A DNA stretch of 64,000 bases. It comes from Chthonomonas calidirosea (GTDB lineage Bacteria; Armatimonadota; Chthonomonadetes; Chthonomonadales; CAJBBX01). Shown here one piece after another: positions 1 to 8,409 of the stretch. The notes under the pieces were generated by a model that saw only the letters and a list, made by a program, of their open reading frames with translations, made no database searches and was not told the origin of the DNA. The stretch is taken from assembly GCA_020722705.1 (NCBI GenBank), contig DYKI01000001.1, positions 158,156 through 222,155 on the forward strand. Reading direction: 5' to 3'. The translations under genes were made by a program, and so were the position numbers. Within the stretch, counting starts at the first letter, position 1; each line of letters starts with the position of its first letter.

Positions 1-408
1 GCGTTCTTTCTCGCACTCCGGGACGTAGCGGACGCCATCGTACTTTACGAAGCGCCCCAGAGGATCGCCGCATGCCTCCAAGAAGCGCTGGCCACACTGG
101 GCGACAGGGATGTGCTCATCGCCCGCGAGCTGACGAAGCGTTTCGAGACGATCTTCCGGGGATCTCTTTCTCGAGCCATCGCCGACCTTACACATGAGAA
201 ACCTCGCGGCGAGTATACGGTCGTCATCAAACCGCCAGAGGCTTCTCCTCCCACTTCCCCGGAAGAGGACCTGGTCAAAGCCAAGCTCGCCGAGGCCGCT
301 GAATCCGGGCTGCCGCCGCGCGAAGCCGCCCGCATGGTCGCGGAGGCAACCGGCCTCAGTGCACGCGATGCGTACCGACGGCTTGCGGAGATGAAGGGCA
401 ATGCCTAG
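1..408 (+). CDS. rsmI: 16S rRNA (cytidine-2'-O)-methyltransferase RsmI, 3' part (5' end outside window)
   Basis: Frame 1 is open from base 1: AFFLALRDVADAIVLYEAPQRIAACLQEALATLGDRDVLIARELTKRFETIFRGSLS, typical RsmI C-terminal half. Confidence 0.9.
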   Translation, partial: AFFLALRDVADAIVLYEAPQRIAACLQEALATLGDRDVLIARELTKRFETIFRGSLSRAIADLTHEKPRGEYTVVIKPPEASPPTSPEEDLVKAKLAEAAESGLPPREAARMVAEATGLSARDAYRRLAEMKGNA

Positions 409-1132
409 CGTCGGTTCGCCCGCAACTGCACGACAACCTACGGTGCTGTCGGTCATCATCCCCGCCTACAACGAGCGAGCGACCATACTCCATGTCCTGG
501 ATCGTGTGACAGGCTCGCCCCAGCGTCCGCAGGTCGTAGTCGTTGACGATGGCTCAACCGACGGGACCGCCGACATCCTCCGCGAGCACGTTGGCACACG
601 CTGGGACAACGTGGTCCTGTGCTGCCATGAGCGGAATCGGGGCAAGGGAGCCGCGATACGGACCGCCTTGCCTCACTGCGATGGCCAGTACATCTTGATC
701 CAGGACGCGGACCTTGAGTACGATCCTGCTGAATACGAGCAGTTGCTGCAGCCGCTTCTCGACGGACGGGCTGACGTTGTCTACGGCTCGCGGTTCATCG
801 GAGGAGGCCCCCATCGCGTCCACTTGTTCTGGCATCGCGTCGGCAACGCCATCCTCACGACCCTGTCCAACATGCTCACGAATCTGAACCTCACCGATAT
901 GGAAGTATGCTATAAGGTGTTCCGGGCTGACGTTCTGAGGGCTGCAAGACTCCGCTGCGATCGCTTCGACTTCGAGCCCGAGGTGACAGCGCGCATCGCC
1001 CGCATGGGATGCCGCGTCTATGAAGTCCCGGTCTCCTACTCGGGTCGCGACTACTCTGAGGGTAAGAAGGTCCGGTGGACAGACGGTATCGTGGCTCTCT
1101 GGACAATCGTCAAGTGCCGCATCCTCCCATGA
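401..1132 (+). CDS. Family 2 glycosyltransferase (dolichyl-phosphate mannosyltransferase-like)
   Basis: LSVIIPAYNERATILHVLDRV...VVVDDGSTDGTADIL...ILIQDADLEYDP motifs; overlaps rsmI end by 8 nt. Confidence 0.9.
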   Translation: MPSVGSPATARQPTVLSVIIPAYNERATILHVLDRVTGSPQRPQVVVVDDGSTDGTADILREHVGTRWDNVVLCCHERNRGKGAAIRTALPHCDGQYILIQDADLEYDPAEYEQLLQPLLDGRADVVYGSRFIGGGPHRVHLFWHRVGNAILTTLSNMLTNLNLTDMEVCYKVFRADVLRAARLRCDRFDFEPEVTARIARMGCRVYEVPVSYSGRDYSEGKKVRWTDGIVALWTIVKCRILP

Positions 1133-1152
1133 AAGGAAGCCGAGAGGCCCAT

Positions 1153-2124
1153 ATGATCCTTGTGACCGGCGGAGCCGGGTACATCGGAAGTCACTACGTC
1201 CTTTACGAGCGGCTGCGGGGCAACGAGGTGCTCGTCCTCGACGACCTGAGCCTCGGACACCGCGACGCCGTGCTTGACGCGCCGCTGGTCATTGCCGATC
1301 TGAGTGACGCTGCAGTCCTGGATGCCGTCTTCCGATCGTATCCCATAGACGCAGTAGTGCATTTTGCCGCACTTGCGTCCGTTCCTGAATCTGTGACGCA
1401 TCCGGATCGGTACTATCGCCACAACGTCGCGCACACGGTCACCTTGCTGGAGGCCATGCTGCGCCATGACGTGAGGTTCTTCGTGTTCTCGTCTTCATGT
1501 GCGACGTATGGCGACCCCGTATACACGCCGATGGACGAGGTGCATCCTCAGAATCCCATCAACCCGTATGGCGAATCGAAGAGGGTCTGTGAGCGCATGA
1601 TGGAGGCGTTCGACAGTGCCTACGGGTTACGATATGTATCCCTCCGCTATTTCAACGCCGCCGGGGCAGACCCGGACTCTCGCATCGGCGAAAGTCACTC
1701 ACCGGAAAGCCATCTCATACCGATCATCCTGCAGGCTGCCGCGGGCGTTCGTCCTTCGGTCTCCGTGTATGGGAGCGACTATCCCACCCCGGACGGCACG
1801 TGCATACGGGACTATATTCACGTTCTTGATCTCGCGCAGGCTCACGGGCTTGCTCTCGACCGTATTCGCAATGGAGGCGCCAGTGCCGTCTTCAACCTGG
1901 GATCGGGCACCGGCCACTCTGTGCGGGAAGTGATTGATGTTTGCCGCAAGGTCACGGGCAGGACAATCACGGTTCACGAAGCCGACAGGCGTCCGGGAGA
2001 TCCACCGGTTCTTGTCGCATCGGCAGCCAAGGCTCGCGACGAACTTGGATGGCGTCCCGCATACACCAACATCGAGGATATCGTCACATCGGCGTGGCGA
2101 TGGCAACAGAACCGGAGGTACTGA
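1153..2124 (+). CDS. galE: UDP-glucose 4-epimerase
   Basis: MILVTGGAGYIGSHYV Rossmann start; FSSSCATYGDP, NPYGESKR (YxxxK). Internal ATG at 1153 chosen over the longer ORF start. Confidence 0.88.
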   Translation: MILVTGGAGYIGSHYVLYERLRGNEVLVLDDLSLGHRDAVLDAPLVIADLSDAAVLDAVFRSYPIDAVVHFAALASVPESVTHPDRYYRHNVAHTVTLLEAMLRHDVRFFVFSSSCATYGDPVYTPMDEVHPQNPINPYGESKRVCERMMEAFDSAYGLRYVSLRYFNAAGADPDSRIGESHSPESHLIPIILQAAAGVRPSVSVYGSDYPTPDGTCIRDYIHVLDLAQAHGLALDRIRNGGASAVFNLGSGTGHSVREVIDVCRKVTGRTITVHEADRRPGDPPVLVASAAKARDELGWRPAYTNIEDIVTSAWRWQQNRRY

Positions 2125-2127
2125 ATC

Positions 2128-2586
2128 ATGGAGCTGAGCAGCAACATCCCCGGAGTCATCATCAGGTCGCTGGCTATACACAGGGATGCCCGAGGGTGGC
2201 TTGCGGAGTTGGTGCGTGAAGACGATTTGCCGAGCGGCATCGTGCCAAGAATGGCATACCTGTCCGTAACACACGCGGGCGTCGGACGGGGCCCACACGA
2301 ACACGTGGAGCAAACGGATGTGTTCTGCTTCCTTTCCGGCACATTCGAGCTCCACCTCTGGGCGCGCCAAGCCGATCAGCGCGCGATCCATGAGGTCCAT
2401 ACCGTGGGGGAGAGTTGCCCGGTACTGGTGACGGTTCCGCCGGGCGTGGTCCACGGCTACAGAAACGTTGGAGACACCGACGCGTTCGTGGTCAACCTTC
2501 CCGACAGGCTCTACGCCGGTTGGGGGAAACGCGAGCCGGTTGACGAGATACGTCATGAGGATATCCAGTCGGAGTTTCGCTGGTGA
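2128..2586 (+). CDS. dTDP-4-dehydrorhamnose 3,5-epimerase-like cupin protein
   Basis: DARGWLAELVRED...PHEHVEQTDVFCFLSG...VPPGVVHGYRNVGDTDAFVVNLPDRLY; inside a dTDP-sugar cluster. Confidence 0.8.
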   Translation: MELSSNIPGVIIRSLAIHRDARGWLAELVREDDLPSGIVPRMAYLSVTHAGVGRGPHEHVEQTDVFCFLSGTFELHLWARQADQRAIHEVHTVGESCPVLVTVPPGVVHGYRNVGDTDAFVVNLPDRLYAGWGKREPVDEIRHEDIQSEFRW

Positions 2587-3617
2587 ATACGACAATCTTG
2601 ATCACCGGCGGCGCCGGGTTCATCGGGTCGAACTTTGTTAACTGGTGGGCCTCACAACACCCCGACAGCCGAATCGTCGTTCTGGATGCACTCACGTACG
2701 CCGGAAACCTTGCCAATCTCGCCGGAGTATGGCAGTCTCCGCGCTTTCGTTTCTATCCGGGTCGCATCGAGGACCCGACTGTGGTGGAGGGCATCTTTCG
2801 GTGTGAGAGAATCACCCACGTCGTCAACTTTGCTGCCGAGTCTCACAACGACCGAAGCTTACTCGACCCAACGGGCCTGATCGCTGCCAACGTTGCCGGC
2901 GTCAGCGTGCTCCTTCGCTCCGCTGCCGCACACGGTGTTGAGCGGTTCGTCCACGTTTCGACCGATGAGGTCTACGGCCACATTCGGGACGGGCTGTTCA
3001 GTGAGACGGATCCGCTCCAACCGCGCACGTTCTACTCGGCGGGGAAGGCGGGCGGCGAGATGCAGGTCCGCGCCCATTTCATCACGAGCGGTTTGCCCGT
3101 CATGGTGACGCGTGGCAGCAACACCTTCGGCCCCTACCAGTTTCCCGAGAAGATCATGCCGTTTTTCATCACCAGAGCTCTGGACCATCGCCCCCTACCC
3201 CTGTATGGCGATGGGTCACAGGTGCGCGACTGGCTGTATGTTGAGGATCACTGTGAGGGCATCGCGACCGTGCTGGAGCGCGGAGTGCCGGGGGAAGCCT
3301 ACAATCTCGGCGGCGGCAACGAACTCACGAACGCGTCACTGACCAAACGCATTCTCCGGCTGCTGGATCGGAGTGATGACCTCATCCGCAATATCCCTGA
3401 TCCGCGCGGCGCATCGCATGATGCACGCTATGCGCTTGACTGCAGAAAGGCTGCAGGCCTCGGATGGAGACCTCGCCAAGACTTCGACGCGGCTTTGGCA
3501 ACGACCGTGCGTTGGTACGTCGAACATCAGGACTGGTGGAGGCCTATCGTGGCATCCGAACCTTTCCAGGCGTATGTCCGCCGGTTCTATGGGCCCGCGC
3601 TCGGGTCGGAGTTGTGA
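2583..3617 (+). CDS. rfbB: dTDP-glucose 4,6-dehydratase
   Basis: ILITGGAGFIGSNFVNWW, NFAAESHNDRSLLDP, VSTDEVYG, RGSNTFGPYQFPEKIMPFFITRAL; overlaps preceding gene by 4 nt. Confidence 0.92.
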   Translation: MNTTILITGGAGFIGSNFVNWWASQHPDSRIVVLDALTYAGNLANLAGVWQSPRFRFYPGRIEDPTVVEGIFRCERITHVVNFAAESHNDRSLLDPTGLIAANVAGVSVLLRSAAAHGVERFVHVSTDEVYGHIRDGLFSETDPLQPRTFYSAGKAGGEMQVRAHFITSGLPVMVTRGSNTFGPYQFPEKIMPFFITRALDHRPLPLYGDGSQVRDWLYVEDHCEGIATVLERGVPGEAYNLGGGNELTNASLTKRILRLLDRSDDLIRNIPDPRGASHDARYALDCRKAAGLGWRPRQDFDAALATTVRWYVEHQDWWRPIVASEPFQAYVRRFYGPALGSEL

Positions 3618-3620
3618 CGC

Positions 3621-4124
3621 ATGGTTTCCTCCGCAGCCGACAAGTTTATCACGCGCAGCCGTCTCGCCGAAGTGTGCGCGCGGGAGCGGGAATCCGGCCG
3701 CACCATCGTGTTTACCAACGGGTGCTTCGATCTGCTTCATATCGGCCACGTGCGATACCTTGCTGAGGCTCGGTCCTATGGCGACCTCCTGGTGGTCGGG
3801 CTGAACAGCGACGAATCCGTGCGCCGGCTCAAGGGCCCGCAACGCCCCCTCATTCCTGAAACCGAGCGGGCCGAGATGCTGGCCCATCTGGCCGCCGTGG
3901 ACTATGTGTCTCTCTTCTCTGAGACGACCGCCGATGAGCTCATTCGCGTCGTGCGGCCACACGTGTACGTGAAGGGTGGCGATGTAGACCCGGAGCGGGT
4001 GCCGGAGCTGCCTACCGTAAAGGCATGCGGCGGTCGTATCGTCGTCGCACAGTATGTGGCCGAGCACTCCACCTCAGACATCATCGGGCGCGTGCTCGGC
4101 GTCTATCAGGCACGTACCGAATAG
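3621..4124 (+). CDS. rfaE2: D-glycero-beta-D-manno-heptose 1-phosphate adenylyltransferase-like (RfaE2/HldE C-terminal type)
   Basis: TIVFTNGCFDLLHIGHVRYL nucleotidyltransferase motif, VKGGD, EHSTSDII. Confidence 0.88.
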   Translation: MVSSAADKFITRSRLAEVCARERESGRTIVFTNGCFDLLHIGHVRYLAEARSYGDLLVVGLNSDESVRRLKGPQRPLIPETERAEMLAHLAAVDYVSLFSETTADELIRVVRPHVYVKGGDVDPERVPELPTVKACGGRIVVAQYVAEHSTSDIIGRVLGVYQARTE

Positions 4125-4130
4125 CATAAG

Positions 4131-4994
4131 ATGCGGACGGCAACAGCGCTTTTCCGGGGCATGCGCCCACGCCAGTGGACCAAGAACCTCTTTCTGTTCG
4201 CCGGACTGGTCTTTACAGACCACTGGGATATGATGCCCGTCGCCCTCGGCGCATTCGCCATCTTCTGCTGCCTGTCCTCGGGAATGTACTTGCTCAATGA
4301 TGTACGCGACCGCGACCGCGACCGCCTCCACCCGGCCAAGCGCCTGCGGCCCGTCGCATCAGGGGAGCTCTCCGTCGGGCTTGCCACAGCGGCAGGCATC
4401 GTGCTGCTTGGCGGCGGTTGTGCTGCTGCATGGACAGTAAACCAGCCGTTTGCCGCCATCGCCCTCGTGTTTGTGGCGCTTCAGTTTGCGTATACCTACG
4501 CCTTGAAGCAGATGGTGCTGCTCGATGTGTTTGCAATCGCTCTGGCGTTCGTGCTCAGGGCAGTCGCCGGTTCCGCTGCCGTCGCAGTCCCCAACTCCGT
4601 CTGGCTCCTTGTGTGCACTCTTCAAGTCGCCCTGTTCATGGGGTTCGGCAAGCGTCGGCACGAAATCGTTGAACTTACTGAGCAGGCGGGCAACCACAGG
4701 ACGACATTGGATCATTACAGCGTGCCGTTTCTGGACCAGATGATCTCCATCGTCCTCGGAGCGCTGGTAGTCTCTTACGCGGTCTACGCCGCAGCATCAC
4801 CTACGGCTGCGGCACATCCCGGTCTGGTCTATAGCCTGCCGTTTGTCATGTATGGCATCTTCCGATACCTGTATCTAATCCACATGCGCCACATGGGCGG
4901 CAGTCCGGAGACCATTGTCCTGCAGGACCGTCCTCTGCAGATCACGATCGCACTGTGGCTTGCGTTCGTTATTGGAGCATTTCGGTTCCGCTAG
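4131..4994 (+). CDS. UbiA-family prenyltransferase, decaprenyl-phosphate phosphoribosyltransferase-like
   Basis: MRPRQWTKNLFLFAGLVF, NDVRDRDRDRLHPAKRLRPVASGELS (NDxxDxxxD type), multiple hydrophobic TM segments. Confidence 0.85.
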   Translation: MRTATALFRGMRPRQWTKNLFLFAGLVFTDHWDMMPVALGAFAIFCCLSSGMYLLNDVRDRDRDRLHPAKRLRPVASGELSVGLATAAGIVLLGGGCAAAWTVNQPFAAIALVFVALQFAYTYALKQMVLLDVFAIALAFVLRAVAGSAAVAVPNSVWLLVCTLQVALFMGFGKRRHEIVELTEQAGNHRTTLDHYSVPFLDQMISIVLGALVVSYAVYAAASPTAAAHPGLVYSLPFVMYGIFRYLYLIHMRHMGGSPETIVLQDRPLQITIALWLAFVIGAFRFR

Positions 4995-5007
4995 AAGGAG
5001 AGATAGG

Positions 5008-5892
5008 TTGCGTGTGCTTGTGACTGGCGCCAATGGGATGTTGGGCCGAGACCTCTGCACTCATTGCGTTCCTGACAGTATTGAGATCATCCCAACGGAT
5101 ATAACGGGAGACGTAACTCGCCTTGACATCACCAACCCAGGCAACGTCCGTTCTGTGATCGGCGACGCCAGGCCGGACGTTGTCATCCATTGCGCCGCCT
5201 ACACGCAGGTGGATCAGGCGGAGACCGACCCGATCACAGCATATCGGATCAACGCCCTTGGTGCGGAGATCGTTGCGCAAGAGACGGCCAGGGCGGGAGG
5301 AGCCATGTGCTGCATCAGTACGGACTTCGTTTTCGACGGCACGGCTGCCCGACCCTATCACGAGTACGACATGCCCAACCCCCTTGGCGTCTATGCTGCA
5401 TCAAAACTCGCCGGCGAGCTGGCCGTGGCGCGCCATTGCCCGCGACACTGGATCGTGCGGACGGCATGGCTGTATGGCATCCATGGCCGATGCTTCCCTG
5501 CAGCTATCCTGCGGGCCGCGCGCAGTGGGAAGCCGCTTCGCGTCGTTGCCGATCAGTGCGGGAGCCCAACATACACGCGTGACTTGGCCCAGGCGCTCTG
5601 GTCCGTGATCGCCACGCCGACCTACGGGACATACCACGCAGTGAACGCAGGTCAAGCGACGTGGTACGAGTTCGCGTGCTCCGTGCTCCGCGAAGGCGGT
5701 ATGCCCGATGCTGAGATCACACCCATCCCGGGATCGGACTGGCCGTCGCCGGCAAAGCGGCCCGGCTTCTCGGTTTTGACCTCGGTGCGCCCGGAGCTCT
5801 CGGGCCGACATCCCATGCGACACTGGCAGGCAGCGCTGTCGGACTACATCAAGGCACTCGGCGATGCGGAGGCCGGTCTTGACGCTGCATAA
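5008..5892 (+). CDS. rfbD: dTDP-4-dehydrorhamnose reductase
   Basis: LRVLVTGANGMLGRDL; TDFVFDGTAARPYHEYDMPNPLGVYAASKLAGE; TTG start preceded by AAGGAG. Confidence 0.9.
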   Translation: MRVLVTGANGMLGRDLCTHCVPDSIEIIPTDITGDVTRLDITNPGNVRSVIGDARPDVVIHCAAYTQVDQAETDPITAYRINALGAEIVAQETARAGGAMCCISTDFVFDGTAARPYHEYDMPNPLGVYAASKLAGELAVARHCPRHWIVRTAWLYGIHGRCFPAAILRAARSGKPLRVVADQCGSPTYTRDLAQALWSVIATPTYGTYHAVNAGQATWYEFACSVLREGGMPDAEITPIPGSDWPSPAKRPGFSVLTSVRPELSGRHPMRHWQAALSDYIKALGDAEAGLDAA

Positions 5893-7636
5893 CAGAGTGA
5901 GGGCATTCACCGCGAGCCTTGCCGCGTTCGTGATGCTTGCACTAACTGTATCGCCGGCATGTGGAGCTCAGACAGACCGAGCCCCGTCCTTCGCGCGTGC
6001 TCTTATGTACTATGCGCGGCTTCAGCCCCGCATTCTGTGGGTGGACGCGACTGCGAACCTGCCCAGAATCACAGACCGGAGCGGCGTCGCTCGGATGGTT
6101 GCCCACGCACGAGCGGCGAACATCAACATGATCGTGGTTGATGTCAAGCCGATCAGCGGTCAGGTCCTCTACGCGAGCAGGATCGCCGACCGCATGACCG
6201 TCTGGCGAGGCAAACCGGTTCCGGACTTCGATGTGCTTCAGGCGTTCGTCGAAGAGGGTCATCGGGCCGGCATCGAGGTTGCCGCAGCGCTCAACGTCCT
6301 TACCGAAGGCCACAAGATGTTCGGCGTCGGCCTCGCCTACCAGAAGCGCGACTGGCAGTCCGTTGTGCTGACCGTCCAGCGGTCGCTCCGCGCTCCCGAC
6401 GGCGCTAGGCTGCGCGTTCGCGGCCAGGATGACCCTGAGGAGGCAGGCACGACGCTGGTGCAGGGCAGCGATACGGTCCTTGATGGCTCCTCTGCCCCGG
6501 GCGTCGAGCTTGCCGTCGTGCTTGAACACACGGGGCGCGTCGCAGGGATAGTGGATTCGGCCTTGCTGGGCGATATGCCGCTGACCGCGCCTGAGGAGGG
6601 ACGGCTTCTTGTCCTGCACGACGAAGGTCGTCAATGGGCCACCAACCACGTCCGGGCTGGCGACACCTGCCGATTCGAGGCGGTGAGTCGCTTGGTGCCG
6701 ATCGTCGAGGCGCCCGGTGAACGAGTTGCAGCTTTCATCAACCCGTTGCACGCCGATGCAAGGGCGCATCAGCTCGACATGATCAAGGAGATCGTCGAGC
6801 GCTACGATGTGGATGGCATTGTCCTCGACCGCATGCGCTATGCTTCGATCTACGCGGACTTTGGGCCCATCATGCGCAATGCGTTCGAACGCTGGCTGGG
6901 GAAGTTCATCGAGCGGTGGCCAGACGACGTACTGAGCGTCAGTGACATACCCGGCGAGCCTGTGCGGCGAGGCCGCTACTTCAAGCAGTGGCTGGAGTTT
7001 CGCGCGCGCGTCATCCGAGATCTCGCGCGCGATATCCGTGAGACTGTCCGCCGGATCAAGCCGGACGTCTATGTTGGCGCATATGTGGGCTCGTGGTTCT
7101 CGCAATACTACGGTGTGGGCGTCAACTGGGCCAGTGAACGCTACCCGGTCTCGCTTTCGTGGGCGACGCCCGAGTACAACGAGGCCGGATACGCTGAACA
7201 CCTCGACTGGTTGACGACCGGTTGTTACTACGGTATACCTACCCGAGACGAGGCGAGGTCCCAGGGCAAGCGTGAGGGCGCTACCGTTGAGACCGCGGCC
7301 GTGCTGTCAACACGCGCTGGAGCGAATGCACTGCCGGTTGCCGCAGGGCTGTACGCGCTCAACTATGAAGGCAGACCGTCGGGCTTCACCGCAGCCATGG
7401 ACATCGCCATTCGACGGTCCTCAGGAGTGATGTTGTTTGACGCCTCCCACATCTACGACTATGGCTGGTGGAGCATTGTCGCGCAGGCGATGCCGGACCC
7501 GGTGTTTCCTCCTCAGGCCTGCTCGGGACTTCTGGCCCAGATCCGTTCGGCCCATGACGCTGTGTCTGTCATTGGCGAGCCTGATCCTATCGCCGCTCGT
7601 ATGCCCATCGTCCCCTACCAGCCAGGCGGAGGATAG
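5864..7636 (+). CDS. Secreted putative glycoside-hydrolase-like protein (GHL10-type TIM barrel)
   Basis: Signal peptide-like N terminus; ANINMIVVDVKPISGQVLYAS, YDVDGIVLDRMRYASIYADFG, RETVRRIKPDVYVGAYVGSWF. Confidence 0.75.
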   Translation: MRRPVLTLHNRVRAFTASLAAFVMLALTVSPACGAQTDRAPSFARALMYYARLQPRILWVDATANLPRITDRSGVARMVAHARAANINMIVVDVKPISGQVLYASRIADRMTVWRGKPVPDFDVLQAFVEEGHRAGIEVAAALNVLTEGHKMFGVGLAYQKRDWQSVVLTVQRSLRAPDGARLRVRGQDDPEEAGTTLVQGSDTVLDGSSAPGVELAVVLEHTGRVAGIVDSALLGDMPLTAPEEGRLLVLHDEGRQWATNHVRAGDTCRFEAVSRLVPIVEAPGERVAAFINPLHADARAHQLDMIKEIVERYDVDGIVLDRMRYASIYADFGPIMRNAFERWLGKFIERWPDDVLSVSDIPGEPVRRGRYFKQWLEFRARVIRDLARDIRETVRRIKPDVYVGAYVGSWFSQYYGVGVNWASERYPVSLSWATPEYNEAGYAEHLDWLTTGCYYGIPTRDEARSQGKREGATVETAAVLSTRAGANALPVAAGLYALNYEGRPSGFTAAMDIAIRRSSGVMLFDASHIYDYGWWSIVAQAMPDPVFPPQACSGLLAQIRSAHDAVSVIGEPDPIAARMPIVPYQPGGG

Positions 7637-8405
7637 TCGAAGCCGATCCGTCGCCGCAGATGCCCGACGCGACTTCTACATACGGATATCGAACACGGAG
7701 CTCGGAGCCGTCGAGATCGCCCCTACCCCTACAGGCCCGTGGATGCTCGTTGCTCGCGTCGCGGCTCCCGCAACCTCTGACGCACCGAATGGGGAGGCGC
7801 AAGGCCCTGGTCTGGTTCGTTCCACCGTGAACGGCGCCTTGCTGGGCGTAGCCAACGGACGGGCGATCAAGCTCTTGCCCGCCAAAGCCGGTCTCCGCGC
7901 GAAGGATGCGATCCAGCTCGCGCCGCCTGGCGCATGGGCCGCGCTCGGTCGCGCGCTCAGCGGACGCCGGGCGGCTCTCGCCCTGCTCATCGCAGGACAT
8001 CGAACTCCTCTCCATAGCGGCTATGTTCCGTCCGATGGAGACCGCCTGCTCATCCACGCGACCTCAGACGGAACACCAGATCAGGCGTCCGACCCGGACA
8101 TGCCCGGTTTGGCCGCCTCCTACGACAGCTATGTGCGTGACGCGATGAAGGCCGAAGGGCGCCGACCCACAACCGCCAAGCTCACGCTTGAGGCGCGGCT
8201 GCCTGCCTCCGTTCGGTCGGCCGCAGTGACGTTCCTGCTTGATGGCGTGCCCATGGCGCTGCTGAATCGGCCGCCCTATCGCGTCGTCTGGGACACACGC
8301 GACTGGCAAAACGGGGAGCACCTCATCGAAGTCAGGGCGCTTGACGAACGCGGACTGCTGGTGACGCGCACCAAACGGCTCGTGTATGTCGCCAACCCGA
8401 GTTAG
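7554..8405 (+). CDS. Hypothetical secreted protein with C-terminal Ig-like domain
   Basis: MTLCLSLASLILSPLVCPSSPTSQA looks like a signal peptide; C terminus VTFLLDGVPMALLNRPPYRVVWDTRDWQNGEHLIEVRALDERG is Ig-like. Start overlaps the preceding CDS by 83 nt out of frame, so the start is uncertain. Confidence 0.55.
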   Translation: MTLCLSLASLILSPLVCPSSPTSQAEDSRSRSVAADARRDFYIRISNTELGAVEIAPTPTGPWMLVARVAAPATSDAPNGEAQGPGLVRSTVNGALLGVANGRAIKLLPAKAGLRAKDAIQLAPPGAWAALGRALSGRRAALALLIAGHRTPLHSGYVPSDGDRLLIHATSDGTPDQASDPDMPGLAASYDSYVRDAMKAEGRRPTTAKLTLEARLPASVRSAAVTFLLDGVPMALLNRPPYRVVWDTRDWQNGEHLIEVRALDERGLLVTRTKRLVYVANPS

Positions 8406-8409
8406 CGCC

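Noticed and set aside
5942-7201. 419-aa minus ORF opposite the GHL10-like gene
   Set aside because: Shadow ORF; the plus strand has signal peptide and barrel motifs.
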